Shown in pieces: positions 1 to 5,915 of a stretch of 14,458 nt of DNA (position 1 is the first letter of the stretch; each line of letters opens with the position of its first letter). This DNA is from Burkholderiales bacterium (GTDB lineage: Bacteria; Pseudomonadota; Gammaproteobacteria; Burkholderiales; SG8-39), in assembly GCA_017880745.1 (NCBI GenBank), contig JADGRR010000021.1:1-14458 (forward strand). Direction: 5' to 3'. A program made the position numbers and the translations under genes. The notes beneath the pieces are model-generated. The model ran no database searches. It was given only the letters and a program-made list of their open reading frames with translations, and had not been told where the DNA came from.

Positions 1-1
1 C

Positions 2-919
2 GATACCCGCGAAGAAATTGCCGCCAACCTGGCGCGGAACTTGTTGCTGCCGCTGCTGTTTGCCTTGCCGCTGCTGGGTCTGCTGGTGTGGGTGAACGTC
101 GCGCGCGCTCTGCGGCCGCTGGCCGCGCTCGGGCGGCAGGTGGCGGGGCGCGATCCGGGCAATCTGCTCACACTCGATGCGGGCGAAATACCGGCGGAGG
201 TGATGCCGCTGGTCGAGAATCTGAACCGGCTGTTCGAGCGCGTGGCGCAGCTGATCGCCAACGAACGGCGCTTCACCGCCGACGCCTCGCACGAATTGCG
301 CACGCCGCTGGCGGCGCTGAAAACCCAGGCGCAGGTGGCGCGCGCCGCCGCTGGCGACGCCGAACGCACGCATGCGCTGGACAACGTGATCGCCGGCTGC
401 GATCGCGCCGCCCACCTGGTGCAGCAACTGCTGACGCTTGCGCGCCTGGATCCGGACGAGCCCGGAAGCAAGGCGGAAACCTGCGATCTGCAATTTCTGG
501 CCCGGGCCGCCGTGGCCGAACTGGCGCCGTTCGCATTGTCAAGGAAAGTCGAAATCGATCTGGCCGATGGCGCGGCGGTGGAGGTACCAGGCAATGCGGG
601 CCTCATCGCCATCCTGCTGCGCAATCTGGTCGACAACGCGATCCGCTACAGCCCCGAGGGCGGGAGCGTGCACGTGCGGGCGGCGGGCGATGACAAGGCA
701 GTGACGCTGACGGTCAGCGACCAGGGGCCCGGCATTCCTGCTGATGAGCGCAGCAAGGTCGGGCAACGTTTCTACCGCATCCTGGGCACCGAAGAATCGG
801 GCAGCGGTCTCGGCCTCTCGATCGTGAAGCGCATCGCCGAGCTCCATGGCGCGAGCGTCAGCCTGGACAACGGCGAGCAGGGCAAAGGCTTGTCGGTCAC
901 GGTGAGGTTCAAGACTTAG
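2..919 (+). CDS. Sensor histidine kinase, C-terminal part (5' truncated)
   Basis: This is the membrane-bound sensor of a two-component system. It autophosphorylates on histidine and passes the phosphate to a response regulator that lies outside the window. The frame is open from the window edge, so the N-terminal sensor region is missing; 305 residues are visible. In order they show a hydrophobic second membrane segment (about residues 13-32), a HAMP-like linker, the H-box SHELRTPL with phospho-acceptor His at visible residue 97, the N-box LVDNAIRYSP near 209-218, the G1 box DQGPGIP at 240-246, the F-box-like RFYR, and the G2 box GSGLGLSIV at 267-275. All catalytic boxes are intact, so the kinase core looks functional. 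The layout resembles the QseC/TctE group of kinases, but the ligand cannot be inferred without the missing sensor domain. Confidence 0.93.
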   Translation, partial: DTREEIAANLARNLLLPLLFALPLLGLLVWVNVARALRPLAALGRQVAGRDPGNLLTLDAGEIPAEVMPLVENLNRLFERVAQLIANERRFTADASHELRTPLAALKTQAQVARAAAGDAERTHALDNVIAGCDRAAHLVQQLLTLARLDPDEPGSKAETCDLQFLARAAVAELAPFALSRKVEIDLADGAAVEVPGNAGLIAILLRNLVDNAIRYSPEGGSVHVRAAGDDKAVTLTVSDQGPGIPADERSKVGQRFYRILGTEESGSGLGLSIVKRIAELHGASVSLDNGEQGKGLSVTVRFKT

Positions 920-920
920 A

Positions 921-947
921 GGCTGTTTCAGAATTACCGAAACAGCC
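921..947 (+). terminator. Inverted repeat after the kinase gene, possible terminator
   Basis: A perfect 9-bp inverted repeat, GGCTGTTTC and GAAACAGCC, is separated by 9 nt and begins 2 nt after the kinase stop codon. The position suits a transcription end. No T-run follows, so intrinsic termination is not certain; it could instead protect the mRNA 3' end. Confidence 0.45.
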
Positions 948-996
948 GGCAAACTAGGGGAGCATGAGGGAACTTGTCCCCGCGTCTTGTCAGGCA

Positions 997-1080
997 CTAT
1001 TGCACCGCGAGCAGCACCACCAGCCCTACGACCGCCAGCACCGCCGTCAGCCGCTCCCGTCGTTGACGGCGAACGCGAAA
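997..1080 (-). pseudogene. Relic of the 3' end of an EamA/DMT transporter gene
   Basis: On the minus strand, a short open stretch ending in TAG at 999-997 encodes a hydrophobic tail containing AVLAVVGLVVLLAVQ. It aligns with the C-terminus of the intact EamA permease at 1863-2720 (AVLTVAGVAVLLAF), with 9 of 14 residues identical. At DNA level, 1007-1045 matches 1870-1908 at 32 of 39 positions. Both segments end at a stop codon at almost the same point. Upstream of this stretch the frame runs into the promoter of the antitoxin gene, and no other part of a permease is present. I read it as a leftover of a related transporter gene, perhaps displaced when the toxin-antitoxin pair arrived. Hydrophobic tails can converge by chance, so the call is tentative. 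Confidence 0.4.
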
Positions 1081-1091
1081 TTGATCATAAT
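1063..1091 (+). promoter_or_regulatory. Sigma70 promoter of the toxin-antitoxin operon
   Basis: The -35 box TTGACG (1063-1068) and -10 box CATAAT (1086-1091) each match the consensus at five of six bases and are separated by the ideal 17 bp. Transcription would start near 1098, inside the palindrome described next, about 24 nt before the antitoxin ATG. Confidence 0.6.
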
Positions 1092-1121
1092 GTAGTCACG
1101 TGACAGAAAGAGTAACTACAT
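1090..1121 (+). promoter_or_regulatory. Candidate autorepression operator of the toxin-antitoxin operon
   Basis: Arms ATGTAGT (1090-1096) and ACTACAT (1115-1121) form a perfect 7-bp inverted repeat with 18 bp between them. A second, fully symmetrical 10-bp palindrome, GTCACGTGAC, sits within (1095-1104). The half-sites TGTAGTCAC and TGTAGTTAC (the latter read on the minus strand) differ at one base. The element overlaps the -10 box and the expected start of transcription and touches the antitoxin start codon, where Phd/YefM and VapB complexes usually bind to repress their own operon. Confidence 0.6.
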
Positions 1122-1382
1122 ATGGATACCAACATCCGCGAGCTCAAGGCCCACCTTAGCGAGTATCTGCAACGCGTTGAGGCCGGCGACACGATCATCG
1201 TCAGGAACCGCAATCGCGAAGTTGCGCGCATTGTGCCGGCGACGGCTGATCGTTTCCTTGAAAAGCTGTGTCACACGCCAGGCATCAGCTGGCGCGGCGG
1301 CAAGCCCGGCGGGATGAAAGCGCCGAAGCCGATTTCCGGGCGCACGCTGGTTTCCGCTCTTGTTTCCGAGGATCGCCGTTGA
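1122..1382 (+). CDS. vapB: Type II antitoxin, Phd/YefM family
   Basis: This 86-residue DNA-binding antitoxin neutralises the PIN toxin encoded immediately downstream and probably represses the operon with it. The N-terminal half shows the family signature NIRELKAHLSEYLQRVEAG, followed by DTIIVRNRNREVARIVP, which is the dimerising Phd/YefM fold. The C-terminal part is glycine- and proline-rich (ISWRGGKPGGMKAPKP) and ends in a short helix-like LVSALVSEDRR, the typical toxin-wrapping segment. The length is normal for the family. The ATG at 1122 follows an AAAGAG ribosome-binding site about ten bases upstream. The stop codon overlaps the toxin start codon, so the pair is translationally coupled. 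The fold is Phd/YefM, while the partner makes it a VapBC-type pair; the symbol follows the partner. Confidence 0.9.
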   Translation: MDTNIRELKAHLSEYLQRVEAGDTIIVRNRNREVARIVPATADRFLEKLCHTPGISWRGGKPGGMKAPKPISGRTLVSALVSEDRR

Positions 1383-1795
1383 TTCTGTACCTCGATACGT
1401 CCGCCTGGCTCAAGCTTTACGTCGACGAGCGCGGCACGCAGGAAGTGATCGCGGCAGTGCAGTCGGCGGAGTTGGTTGCGATTTCGCAGATTGCGTATGC
1501 GGAGGCGCGCGCCGCGCTGGCTCGCGTGTTGCGCGAGAAGCGTACCACGCACGCCGAGCACCGCAAGCGCATCGCCGCTCTGGACGCCGACTATGTCGAG
1601 GTGCTCAAAGTGGAAGTGTCGGAGGATGTCGTCCGACAGGCGGGTGAATTGGCTGAATCGCATGCGTTGCGCGGATTCGATGCAATCCAGCTTGCAAGCG
1701 CCAGGTGGCTAGCCCGAAAGACGCGCAAGCCTGTACGACTGCTGGCCTTCGATGAGCGTGTGAACGAGGCTGCACAGGCGTTGGGACTTGCATAA
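1379..1795 (+). CDS. vapC: PIN-domain ribonuclease toxin, VapC family
   Basis: The gene encodes a toxin of 138 residues, a PIN-domain Mg2+-dependent endoribonuclease. Family members cleave tRNA or rRNA and so stop translation. Acidic residues of the active site are visible: Asp6 in YLDTSAW, Glu42 in AEARAAL, Asp101 in GFDAIQLASA and Asp125 in LLAFDERV. No usable ATG lies near the domain start. The TTG at 1379 gives the canonical N-terminus MILYLDTSAW and overlaps the antitoxin TGA as TTGA, so I chose it over an in-frame ATG at 1268 that would add 37 non-homologous residues read from antitoxin DNA. A rare start codon plus coupling would keep toxin below antitoxin. A weak hairpin (GTCGCA/TGCGAC, 1804-1824) lies between this gene and the convergent permease gene. 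All key residues are present, so the toxin is probably active. Confidence 0.9.
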   Translation: MILYLDTSAWLKLYVDERGTQEVIAAVQSAELVAISQIAYAEARAALARVLREKRTTHAEHRKRIAALDADYVEVLKVEVSEDVVRQAGELAESHALRGFDAIQLASARWLARKTRKPVRLLAFDERVNEAAQALGLA

Positions 1796-1862
1796 TCAAA
1801 GCGGTCGCAGAATCAGATTGCGACGAGCAAGCGCCTGCCAGAGCAGACCCGAGGTTGTCGCC

Positions 1863-2720
1863 TTAGAACGCAAGCAGCACCGCCACCCCCGCCACCGTCA
1901 GCACCGCCCCCGCCGCGACGCGCGGCGTGACGCGGTCCTGCCGCAGCAGGAGCAGGCTCAGCGCGAGCGTGAACAGCGGATAGGTCGCGATGATGGGCGA
2001 GACCAGGCTCACCTTCCCCCGGGCGAGCGCGACGTACATCAGGAACACGCTGCCGCCGTTCAGCATGCCGGTGGCGACGAACCAGGGCGTGGCGCGCCGG
2101 TCGGCCGGCTGGCGCGGTCCGCGCGAGCGCACCGCCAGCAGGATCACCACCGCGGATACGCTGTAGCCGATCAGGCCCGCGGCGTACGGGCTTCCCCAGA
2201 GCGCGAGCCCGGCCTTGGTCAGCACCTGCGCCAGCGCGCGGATCGCGGCCGCCGCGAAGGGCAGCACGATCGCCCACAGCGGCCAGTCGCGCGGCCGCGC
2301 GTCGCCGCGCCAGGTCAGCACCAGCATGCCGAGCACGATGGCGGCGGTGCCGAGCGCATTGCCCGCAGTGAGCGCTTCGCCGAGGAACAGAATCGCGCCC
2401 AACAAGGCGAACATCGGCGTAGTGCAGGAAACCGAACTGGTGATGATCGGCCCCATGCGCTGGTTGCCGGTGTAGGTGAGCAGCGTCACCGCCGCCGGGA
2501 AGAACAGGCCGACCAGCGCGAATATGCCGGCGGCAGCGAGATTGAACCCTTCGGTGTCGAGCACGAACGGCGCCAGGCACCAGAACAGCAGCGTCGTCGA
2601 CGGCACGCCGATCGCCGCGCCCGCGACAGGCGTGGCATAGCGCAGGCCGAGGCGCGTGGTGATCATGGCCGCACCGAGGCCCGCCGCGGCCGCCACCGCC
2701 CACAATGCCGATTCGAGCAT
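1863..2720 (-). CDS. DMT-superfamily permease, EamA family
   Basis: The product is an inner-membrane transporter of 285 residues in the drug/metabolite transporter superfamily, usually an exporter of metabolites or amino acids. The sequence is almost wholly hydrophobic, with about ten membrane segments arranged as two EamA repeats. The first repeat ends near GEALTAGNALGTAAIVLGMLVLTW; the second ends near RVTPRVAAGAVLTVAGVAVLLAF. Both contain the typical Pro-rich turn (SCTTPMFALLGAILFLGE and PIIATYPLFTLALSLL). The length is usual for the family. The ATG at 2720 gives a good first membrane helix, but its ribosome-binding site is weak, so the start is moderately sure. It lies 116 bp downstream of the FAD oxidase gene on the same strand with a strong hairpin between, so cotranscription is uncertain. 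Substrate unknown. Confidence 0.88.
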   Translation of the reverse strand: MLESALWAVAAAAGLGAAMITTRLGLRYATPVAGAAIGVPSTTLLFWCLAPFVLDTEGFNLAAAGIFALVGLFFPAAVTLLTYTGNQRMGPIITSSVSCTTPMFALLGAILFLGEALTAGNALGTAAIVLGMLVLTWRGDARPRDWPLWAIVLPFAAAAIRALAQVLTKAGLALWGSPYAAGLIGYSVSAVVILLAVRSRGPRQPADRRATPWFVATGMLNGGSVFLMYVALARGKVSLVSPIIATYPLFTLALSLLLLRQDRVTPRVAAGAVLTVAGVAVLLAF

Positions 2721-2740
2721 GCGCTGCGTTCAGCCGGCCG

Positions 2741-2776
2741 GTGCAGGCAGGCCTTGCAGCGCGCGGCCTCCTGCAC
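2741..2776 (-). repeat. Bulged hairpin between the FAD oxidase and permease genes
   Basis: GTGCAGG (2741-2747) pairs with CCTGCAC (2770-2776), and AGGCC (2749-2753) pairs with GGCCT (2765-2769). This gives a 12-bp stem with one bulged C and an 11-nt loop. It lies about 60 nt past the oxidase stop codon. A Rho-independent T-run is absent on either strand, so it may be an mRNA-stabilising or attenuating structure. Confidence 0.5.
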
Positions 2777-2836
2777 GCCGTTTCAGCATGAGCGTATGAC
2801 TTCCCTCGCGCGCACCGCGAGCATCCGTCGCAGCCT

Positions 2837-4453
2837 TCATTTGGCAGCGGGTTCCGAGCGGTCAGGATCGATCAGCACGCCCGGATTGAGCATGCCCTTG
2901 GGATCGAGCGCGCGCTTGGCTGCGCGCAGGGCCTTGGCGAACAGTTCCGGACGCTGCTGGTCGTAATAGGGACGATGCAGCCGGCCCACCGCGTGGTGAT
3001 GGGTGATGGTGCCGCCGTTCGCAACCAGCGCCTGCAGCGCCACGTGCTTGATGTCCCAGAACTGCTGCAGCATCTTCGCCTTGTCCAGCGGACAGGTGAG
3101 CGTGAAATAAGGCGCGGGTCCGTCGGGATAAAGATGGGTGAAGCGGCAGGTAAGCGAACCTTCGCGCCCGGTGGCGCGTTTTATCGCCCTGCGCGTCGCG
3201 TCCATCACGTTGCTGTGGAAATCCTTGAAGCGGTCCCAGGTGATGGCCGATTCGAAAGTGGTAGCGGCGATGCCGCGTGCCACCATGTGTTCGGACAAGT
3301 AAGGCATACGCACGAACTTGTCGCGCCACTCGCCCGCGGCGCCGGCGCGGTGCGAGCCTTGGTTCAGCAGCGCCTCGGCGTCCCAGCTGCCGCCGTGTTC
3401 CGCGGCGAGTTCCAGCGCGCGTTGCATCCACGCATCCACCGGGTGATCGGCCGATTCGAACGAGAGCACGACCACCGCAGCGTCCTTGTCGGCCGGGCCG
3501 GTGTAGGCCGCCTCCTCCGCCTGCAGCAGCCGGCAATTGGCCGGATACAGGCCGGCCTGGGAGATCGCGCGTACCGCGTCGGCGCCGGCATAGAAATTCT
3601 TGAAGCGCACCGTGGTCGAGGCGCGGAAGCTGGGACGCTTACGCACGCGCATCCAGGCTTCGGTAATGATGCCGAGTATGCCCTCCGAGCCGATGAACAT
3701 CCGATCCGGGCTGGGACCTGCGCCCGAACCGGGCAGGCGGCGCGATTCCAGCGTCCCCGCAGGCGTGACCACGCGCAGGCTTTCGACCTGGTCGTCGATG
3801 TGGGTGTAGAGCGTGGCGTAGTGGCCGCCCGAGCGCGTCGCGATCCAGCCGCCGAGCGACGACAGTTCGAACGACTGCATGTAGTGGCGCAGAGTGAAAC
3901 CGTGGGGTTTGAGCTGCGCCTCCAGTTCCTTGCCCAGCACGCCGCCCTGGATGCGCGCCGCCTGCGACACGGCATCCACCTCGAGCACGCGATCGAGATG
4001 GCGCAGGTCGATGCTGACGATCCGATCGGCCTGCGGCGGTTCGACGCCGGCGACCACACTGGTGCCGCCGCCGTAGGGGATGGCGACGGCGCCGGCCTCG
4101 TCGCACCAGGCAAGCGCATCGGTCACTTCCTGCTCGTTGCGCGGGAACGCGATCGCGTCGGGAGGATTGGGGCAGGAGCGCGCAAACATGCGCGCCACGT
4201 CGACGAACATCTGGCCGTAGCAGTGCTCCAGGCGGTCGAGGTGCGCGGTCGAGACGATGTCCTTGAGCCCGGCCGGAACCTCCAGGCGCGGCGCGCGCAG
4301 GGTTATTTCTTCCGCGCGCGGCGCGGGCGTCACGTCGAAGGACGTGATGCCGAAGCGCGCGGCCAGGGTCTGTTCGAGCAGCCGGATTTCCTCGGGGGTG
4401 GCACCCTCGTCCGCATAGCCCCAGCCGTAGAATTTTCTTCTGCGTGCGCTCAT
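2837..4453 (-). CDS. FAD-linked oxidase, alkyldihydroxyacetonephosphate synthase-like
   Basis: This is a flavoenzyme of 538 residues in the VAO/FAD_binding_4 superfamily. The FAD pyrophosphate-binding segment PYGGGTSVVAG is at 127-137, the FAD-contact segment GGWIATRSGGHY at 201-212, and GSEGILGIITEA at 255-266. The C-terminal FAD-oxidase domain ends with LDPKGMLNPG at 516-525. The start YGWGYADEG, the triple histidine HHH at 485-487 and the nearby tyrosine in APYF (449) correspond to features of alkyldihydroxyacetonephosphate synthase (AGPS), whose HHH cluster and tyrosine are catalytic. Bacteria rarely make ether lipids by that route, so the substrate may be another 2-hydroxy acid or an acyl-DHAP-like compound. 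I chose the ATG at 4453 because a strong GGGGGGAG ribosome-binding site precedes it; an open frame extends upstream to 4672 but runs through the promoter. The gene is divergent from the Bug gene. Confidence 0.88.
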   Translation of the reverse strand: MSARRRKFYGWGYADEGATPEEIRLLEQTLAARFGITSFDVTPAPRAEEITLRAPRLEVPAGLKDIVSTAHLDRLEHCYGQMFVDVARMFARSCPNPPDAIAFPRNEQEVTDALAWCDEAGAVAIPYGGGTSVVAGVEPPQADRIVSIDLRHLDRVLEVDAVSQAARIQGGVLGKELEAQLKPHGFTLRHYMQSFELSSLGGWIATRSGGHYATLYTHIDDQVESLRVVTPAGTLESRRLPGSGAGPSPDRMFIGSEGILGIITEAWMRVRKRPSFRASTTVRFKNFYAGADAVRAISQAGLYPANCRLLQAEEAAYTGPADKDAAVVVLSFESADHPVDAWMQRALELAAEHGGSWDAEALLNQGSHRAGAAGEWRDKFVRMPYLSEHMVARGIAATTFESAITWDRFKDFHSNVMDATRRAIKRATGREGSLTCRFTHLYPDGPAPYFTLTCPLDKAKMLQQFWDIKHVALQALVANGGTITHHHAVGRLHRPYYDQQRPELFAKALRAAKRALDPKGMLNPGVLIDPDRSEPAAK

Positions 4454-4493
4454 GCCGCTCCCCCCTGTCGTTCCTGCTTGTGCATGCCGGACG

Positions 4494-4502
4494 AGTATAG
4501 CA
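4494..4502 (-). promoter_or_regulatory. Extended -10 promoter for the FAD oxidase gene
   Basis: Read on the minus strand, TGCTATACT is an extended -10 element (TGN plus TATACT, five of six to consensus). No good -35 box is present, as expected for extended -10 promoters. A nine-base T-run on the same strand (4546-4538) lies where an UP element would sit. Transcription would start near 4487 and give a leader of about 34 nt. Confidence 0.5.
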
Positions 4503-4611
4503 AAACCGGTTTGCCCGCCATCGACACGAAAGCGCCGAAAAAAAAACTGTACGCTGCCGCGCGCAGGGCCGCAGCAGCACGCTGCATTCGGATGTCTTTC
4601 CGCGGCGGCGC

Positions 4612-4619
4612 TATATAAT
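4612..4619 (+). promoter_or_regulatory. -10 box of the Bug gene promoter
   Basis: A perfect TATAAT (4614-4619) lies 51 bp upstream of the Bug start codon. The expected -35 position (about 4591-4596, GATGTC) matches poorly, which may mean that an activator is needed. The leader would be about 45 nt. Confidence 0.5.
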
Positions 4620-4670
4620 CGAAACGGATCAAACAAGTTACGGGCCGTTGCCGCCCGGCGAGGAGGAGAC

Positions 4671-5636
4671 ATGCGTAGTCTGTTGCGTGCAGCATCATTG
4701 GTGTTGCTCCTGTTCGCGTCATGCGCGGGCGCCCAAACCTATCCGAACAAGCCTATCCGTCTGGTCGTGCCCTATCCGCCGGGCGCGCTGACCGACCTGC
4801 TCGGGCGCGCCATCGGCGAGCGTCTCGCCGCCGCGCTGAAGCAACCGGTGGTGGTCGACAACCGGCCCGGGGCCGGCACCCTGGTGGGTGCAGAGGCGGT
4901 GGCGAAGTCGCCTGCCGACGGCTATACGCTGCTCATGGCCACCAGCACCACCCTCGGCATCAGCCCCGCGCTGTACCGCAAGTCGCCGATCGATCCGGTG
5001 AAGGACTTCGCGCCGGTGGCGCAGGTCGGGTCGGTCACCTTCTTCCTGATTGCGAATCCCTCCTTTCCGGCGAAGAACGTGAAGGAGATGATAGCCGCGG
5101 CCAAGGCGAATCCGGGCAAATTCAATTACGCCTCGGTAGGCAACGGCAGCCCGCACCAGCTGTTCATGGAGGTGCTGAAGAAGGAGTTCGGCCTGGACAT
5201 TCAGCATATCCCGTACAAGGGCACGCTCGCGGCCTTGCCGGACCTGATCACGGGCAAGGTGCAGTTGATGTTCAGCGATGCCACCGTGGCCATTCCCAAC
5301 ATCTTGTCGGGCAGGGTGGTCGCGCTCGGCACCTCGAGCGCGAAACCCACTACCCTGATCGCGGGCGTGCCCCCGATCGCCGACAGCGTGCCGGGATTCG
5401 ACTGGCAGGCGTGGCAGGGGGTAGTGGCGCCGGCAGGCACGCCGCCCGCGATCCTGGCGACGCTCGGCGCCGAGTTGCAGCGCATCCAGAGCACGCCCGA
5501 TTTCCGCGCGCTGCTGGTCAAGTTCGGCATGGATCCTTCTCCGCCGAACACGCCGGAGCAGTTTGCCGCGATCGTGAAAAGCGACGTCGAGCGCTGGGCC
5601 AAGGCGGTAGCCGCCTCCGGCGCCGCGGTCGACTGA
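4671..5636 (+). CDS. Bug/TctC-family periplasmic solute-binding protein
   Basis: The product is a secreted binding protein of 321 residues of the tripartite tricarboxylate receptor (Bug) family. These proteins capture carboxylates or similar solutes in the periplasm, and many lack a linked TctAB permease. The signal peptide covers roughly residues 1-21, with a hydrophobic core LLRAASLVLLLFASCAGA and likely cleavage before QTYP. Hallmarks follow at once: YPNKPIRLVVPYPPGALTD, then VVDNRPGAGTLVGAEAVA and KSPADGYTLLMA. The length is typical of the family. The ATG at 4671 has a strong AGGAGGAG ribosome-binding site at 4661-4668. No TctA or TctB permease gene lies in the window, so this is an orphan binding protein. 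Its position divergent from a FAD oxidase and upstream of an amidohydrolase gene suggests an organic-acid or aromatic ligand. The ligand itself cannot be read from the sequence. Confidence 0.93.
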   Translation: MRSLLRAASLVLLLFASCAGAQTYPNKPIRLVVPYPPGALTDLLGRAIGERLAAALKQPVVVDNRPGAGTLVGAEAVAKSPADGYTLLMATSTTLGISPALYRKSPIDPVKDFAPVAQVGSVTFFLIANPSFPAKNVKEMIAAAKANPGKFNYASVGNGSPHQLFMEVLKKEFGLDIQHIPYKGTLAALPDLITGKVQLMFSDATVAIPNILSGRVVALGTSSAKPTTLIAGVPPIADSVPGFDWQAWQGVVAPAGTPPAILATLGAELQRIQSTPDFRALLVKFGMDPSPPNTPEQFAAIVKSDVERWAKAVAASGAAVD

Positions 5637-5703
5637 GTGCCGTCTAACCAGCGATTACCAAGAGCGCATTTGAAAATTAGCTTTAGTGACCGTTAACTTG
5701 AAG

Positions 5704-5752
5704 AACCTCGTTTTGTGTACGGATGGTGTGTATCCGTAAGGAAAACGAGGTT
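5704..5752. repeat. Hairpin 1: two-tier perfect inverted repeat
   Basis: The outer arms AACCTCGTTTT (5704-5714) and AAAACGAGGTT (5742-5752) pair perfectly. After a symmetric 3-nt internal loop (GTG/AGG), the inner arms TACGGAT (5718-5724) and ATCCGTA (5732-5738) pair perfectly around a 7-nt loop, GGTGTGT. No T-run follows the structure on either strand. Confidence 0.85.
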
Positions 5753-5785
5753 GGCGCGCGCAGCGCGCAGGTGTTGCGAAAACCT

Positions 5786-5810
5786 GCACGGACGATAAAT
5801 CCGTCCGTGC
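5786..5810. repeat. Hairpin 2: 9-bp stem with 7-nt loop
   Basis: GCACGGACG (5786-5794) pairs perfectly with CGTCCGTGC (5802-5810) around a 7-nt loop, ATAAATC. The stem resembles the inner stem of hairpin 1 and the top of hairpin 3 (ACGGAT, ACGGAC and GCGGAT respectively). Confidence 0.8.
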
Positions 5811-5811
5811 G

Positions 5812-5862
5812 GATCGTCGCTTGCGTGCGGATGATGAAGCCATCCGCACGCAAGCGATGATC
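5812..5862. repeat. Hairpin 3: 22-bp near-perfect inverted repeat
   Basis: The arms 5812-5833 and 5841-5862 pair at 21 of 22 positions, with the remaining pair G-T, around the 7-nt loop ATGAAGC. The inner 15 bp (GCTTGCGTGCGGATG and its complement) are perfect. It ends 53 nt before the amidohydrolase ATG and could form a cruciform in DNA or a very stable stem in RNA. Confidence 0.85.
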
Positions 5863-5915
5863 TTTGAATAACCCGATTTTGTCATTTTGATACAGCTAAG
5901 AGAAAGGAAATCCGC

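Larger units (their letters stand above)
5637..5915. other. 279-bp noncoding region with a hairpin cluster
   Basis: This stretch holds no convincing gene. Its flanks (5650-5703 and 5863-5910) are AT-rich, unlike the neighbouring coding DNA. The centre (5704-5862) is an almost continuous series of hairpins, listed separately, plus a smaller stem GCAGGT/ACCTGC (5767-5787) that shares two bases with the next hairpin. The last 50 bp before the amidohydrolase gene are AT-rich and contain TTTGAA and GATACA, which might be weak promoter boxes. An AAAGGA ribosome-binding site lies at 5903-5908. No T-run terminator for the Bug gene is evident. Confidence 0.6.

Noticed and set aside
1268..1378. Upstream ATG start for the VapC toxin
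   Set aside because: It would add 37 residues translated from antitoxin DNA in another frame. The PIN domain begins properly at the TTG at 1379.
1788..2966. A 392-codon plus-strand open frame across the EamA gene
   Set aside because: The translation is extremely rich in Arg, Gln, Glu and His and runs opposite to a clear ten-helix permease.
2975..4618. A 547-codon plus-strand open frame across the FAD oxidase gene
   Set aside because: It is the antisense shadow of the oxidase gene. The translation is Arg/His/Gly-rich without motifs, while the minus strand gives a complete flavoenzyme.
5704..5752. Integron attC site, because the hairpin starts with AAC and ends with GTT
   Set aside because: The flanking core sites do not fit RYYYAAC or GTTRRRY, the bulged bases typical of attC are absent, and no integrase or gene cassette is nearby.
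5704..5862. CRISPR array
   Set aside because: The repeats are inverted and of different lengths and sequences. There are no regularly spaced direct repeats with unique spacers.
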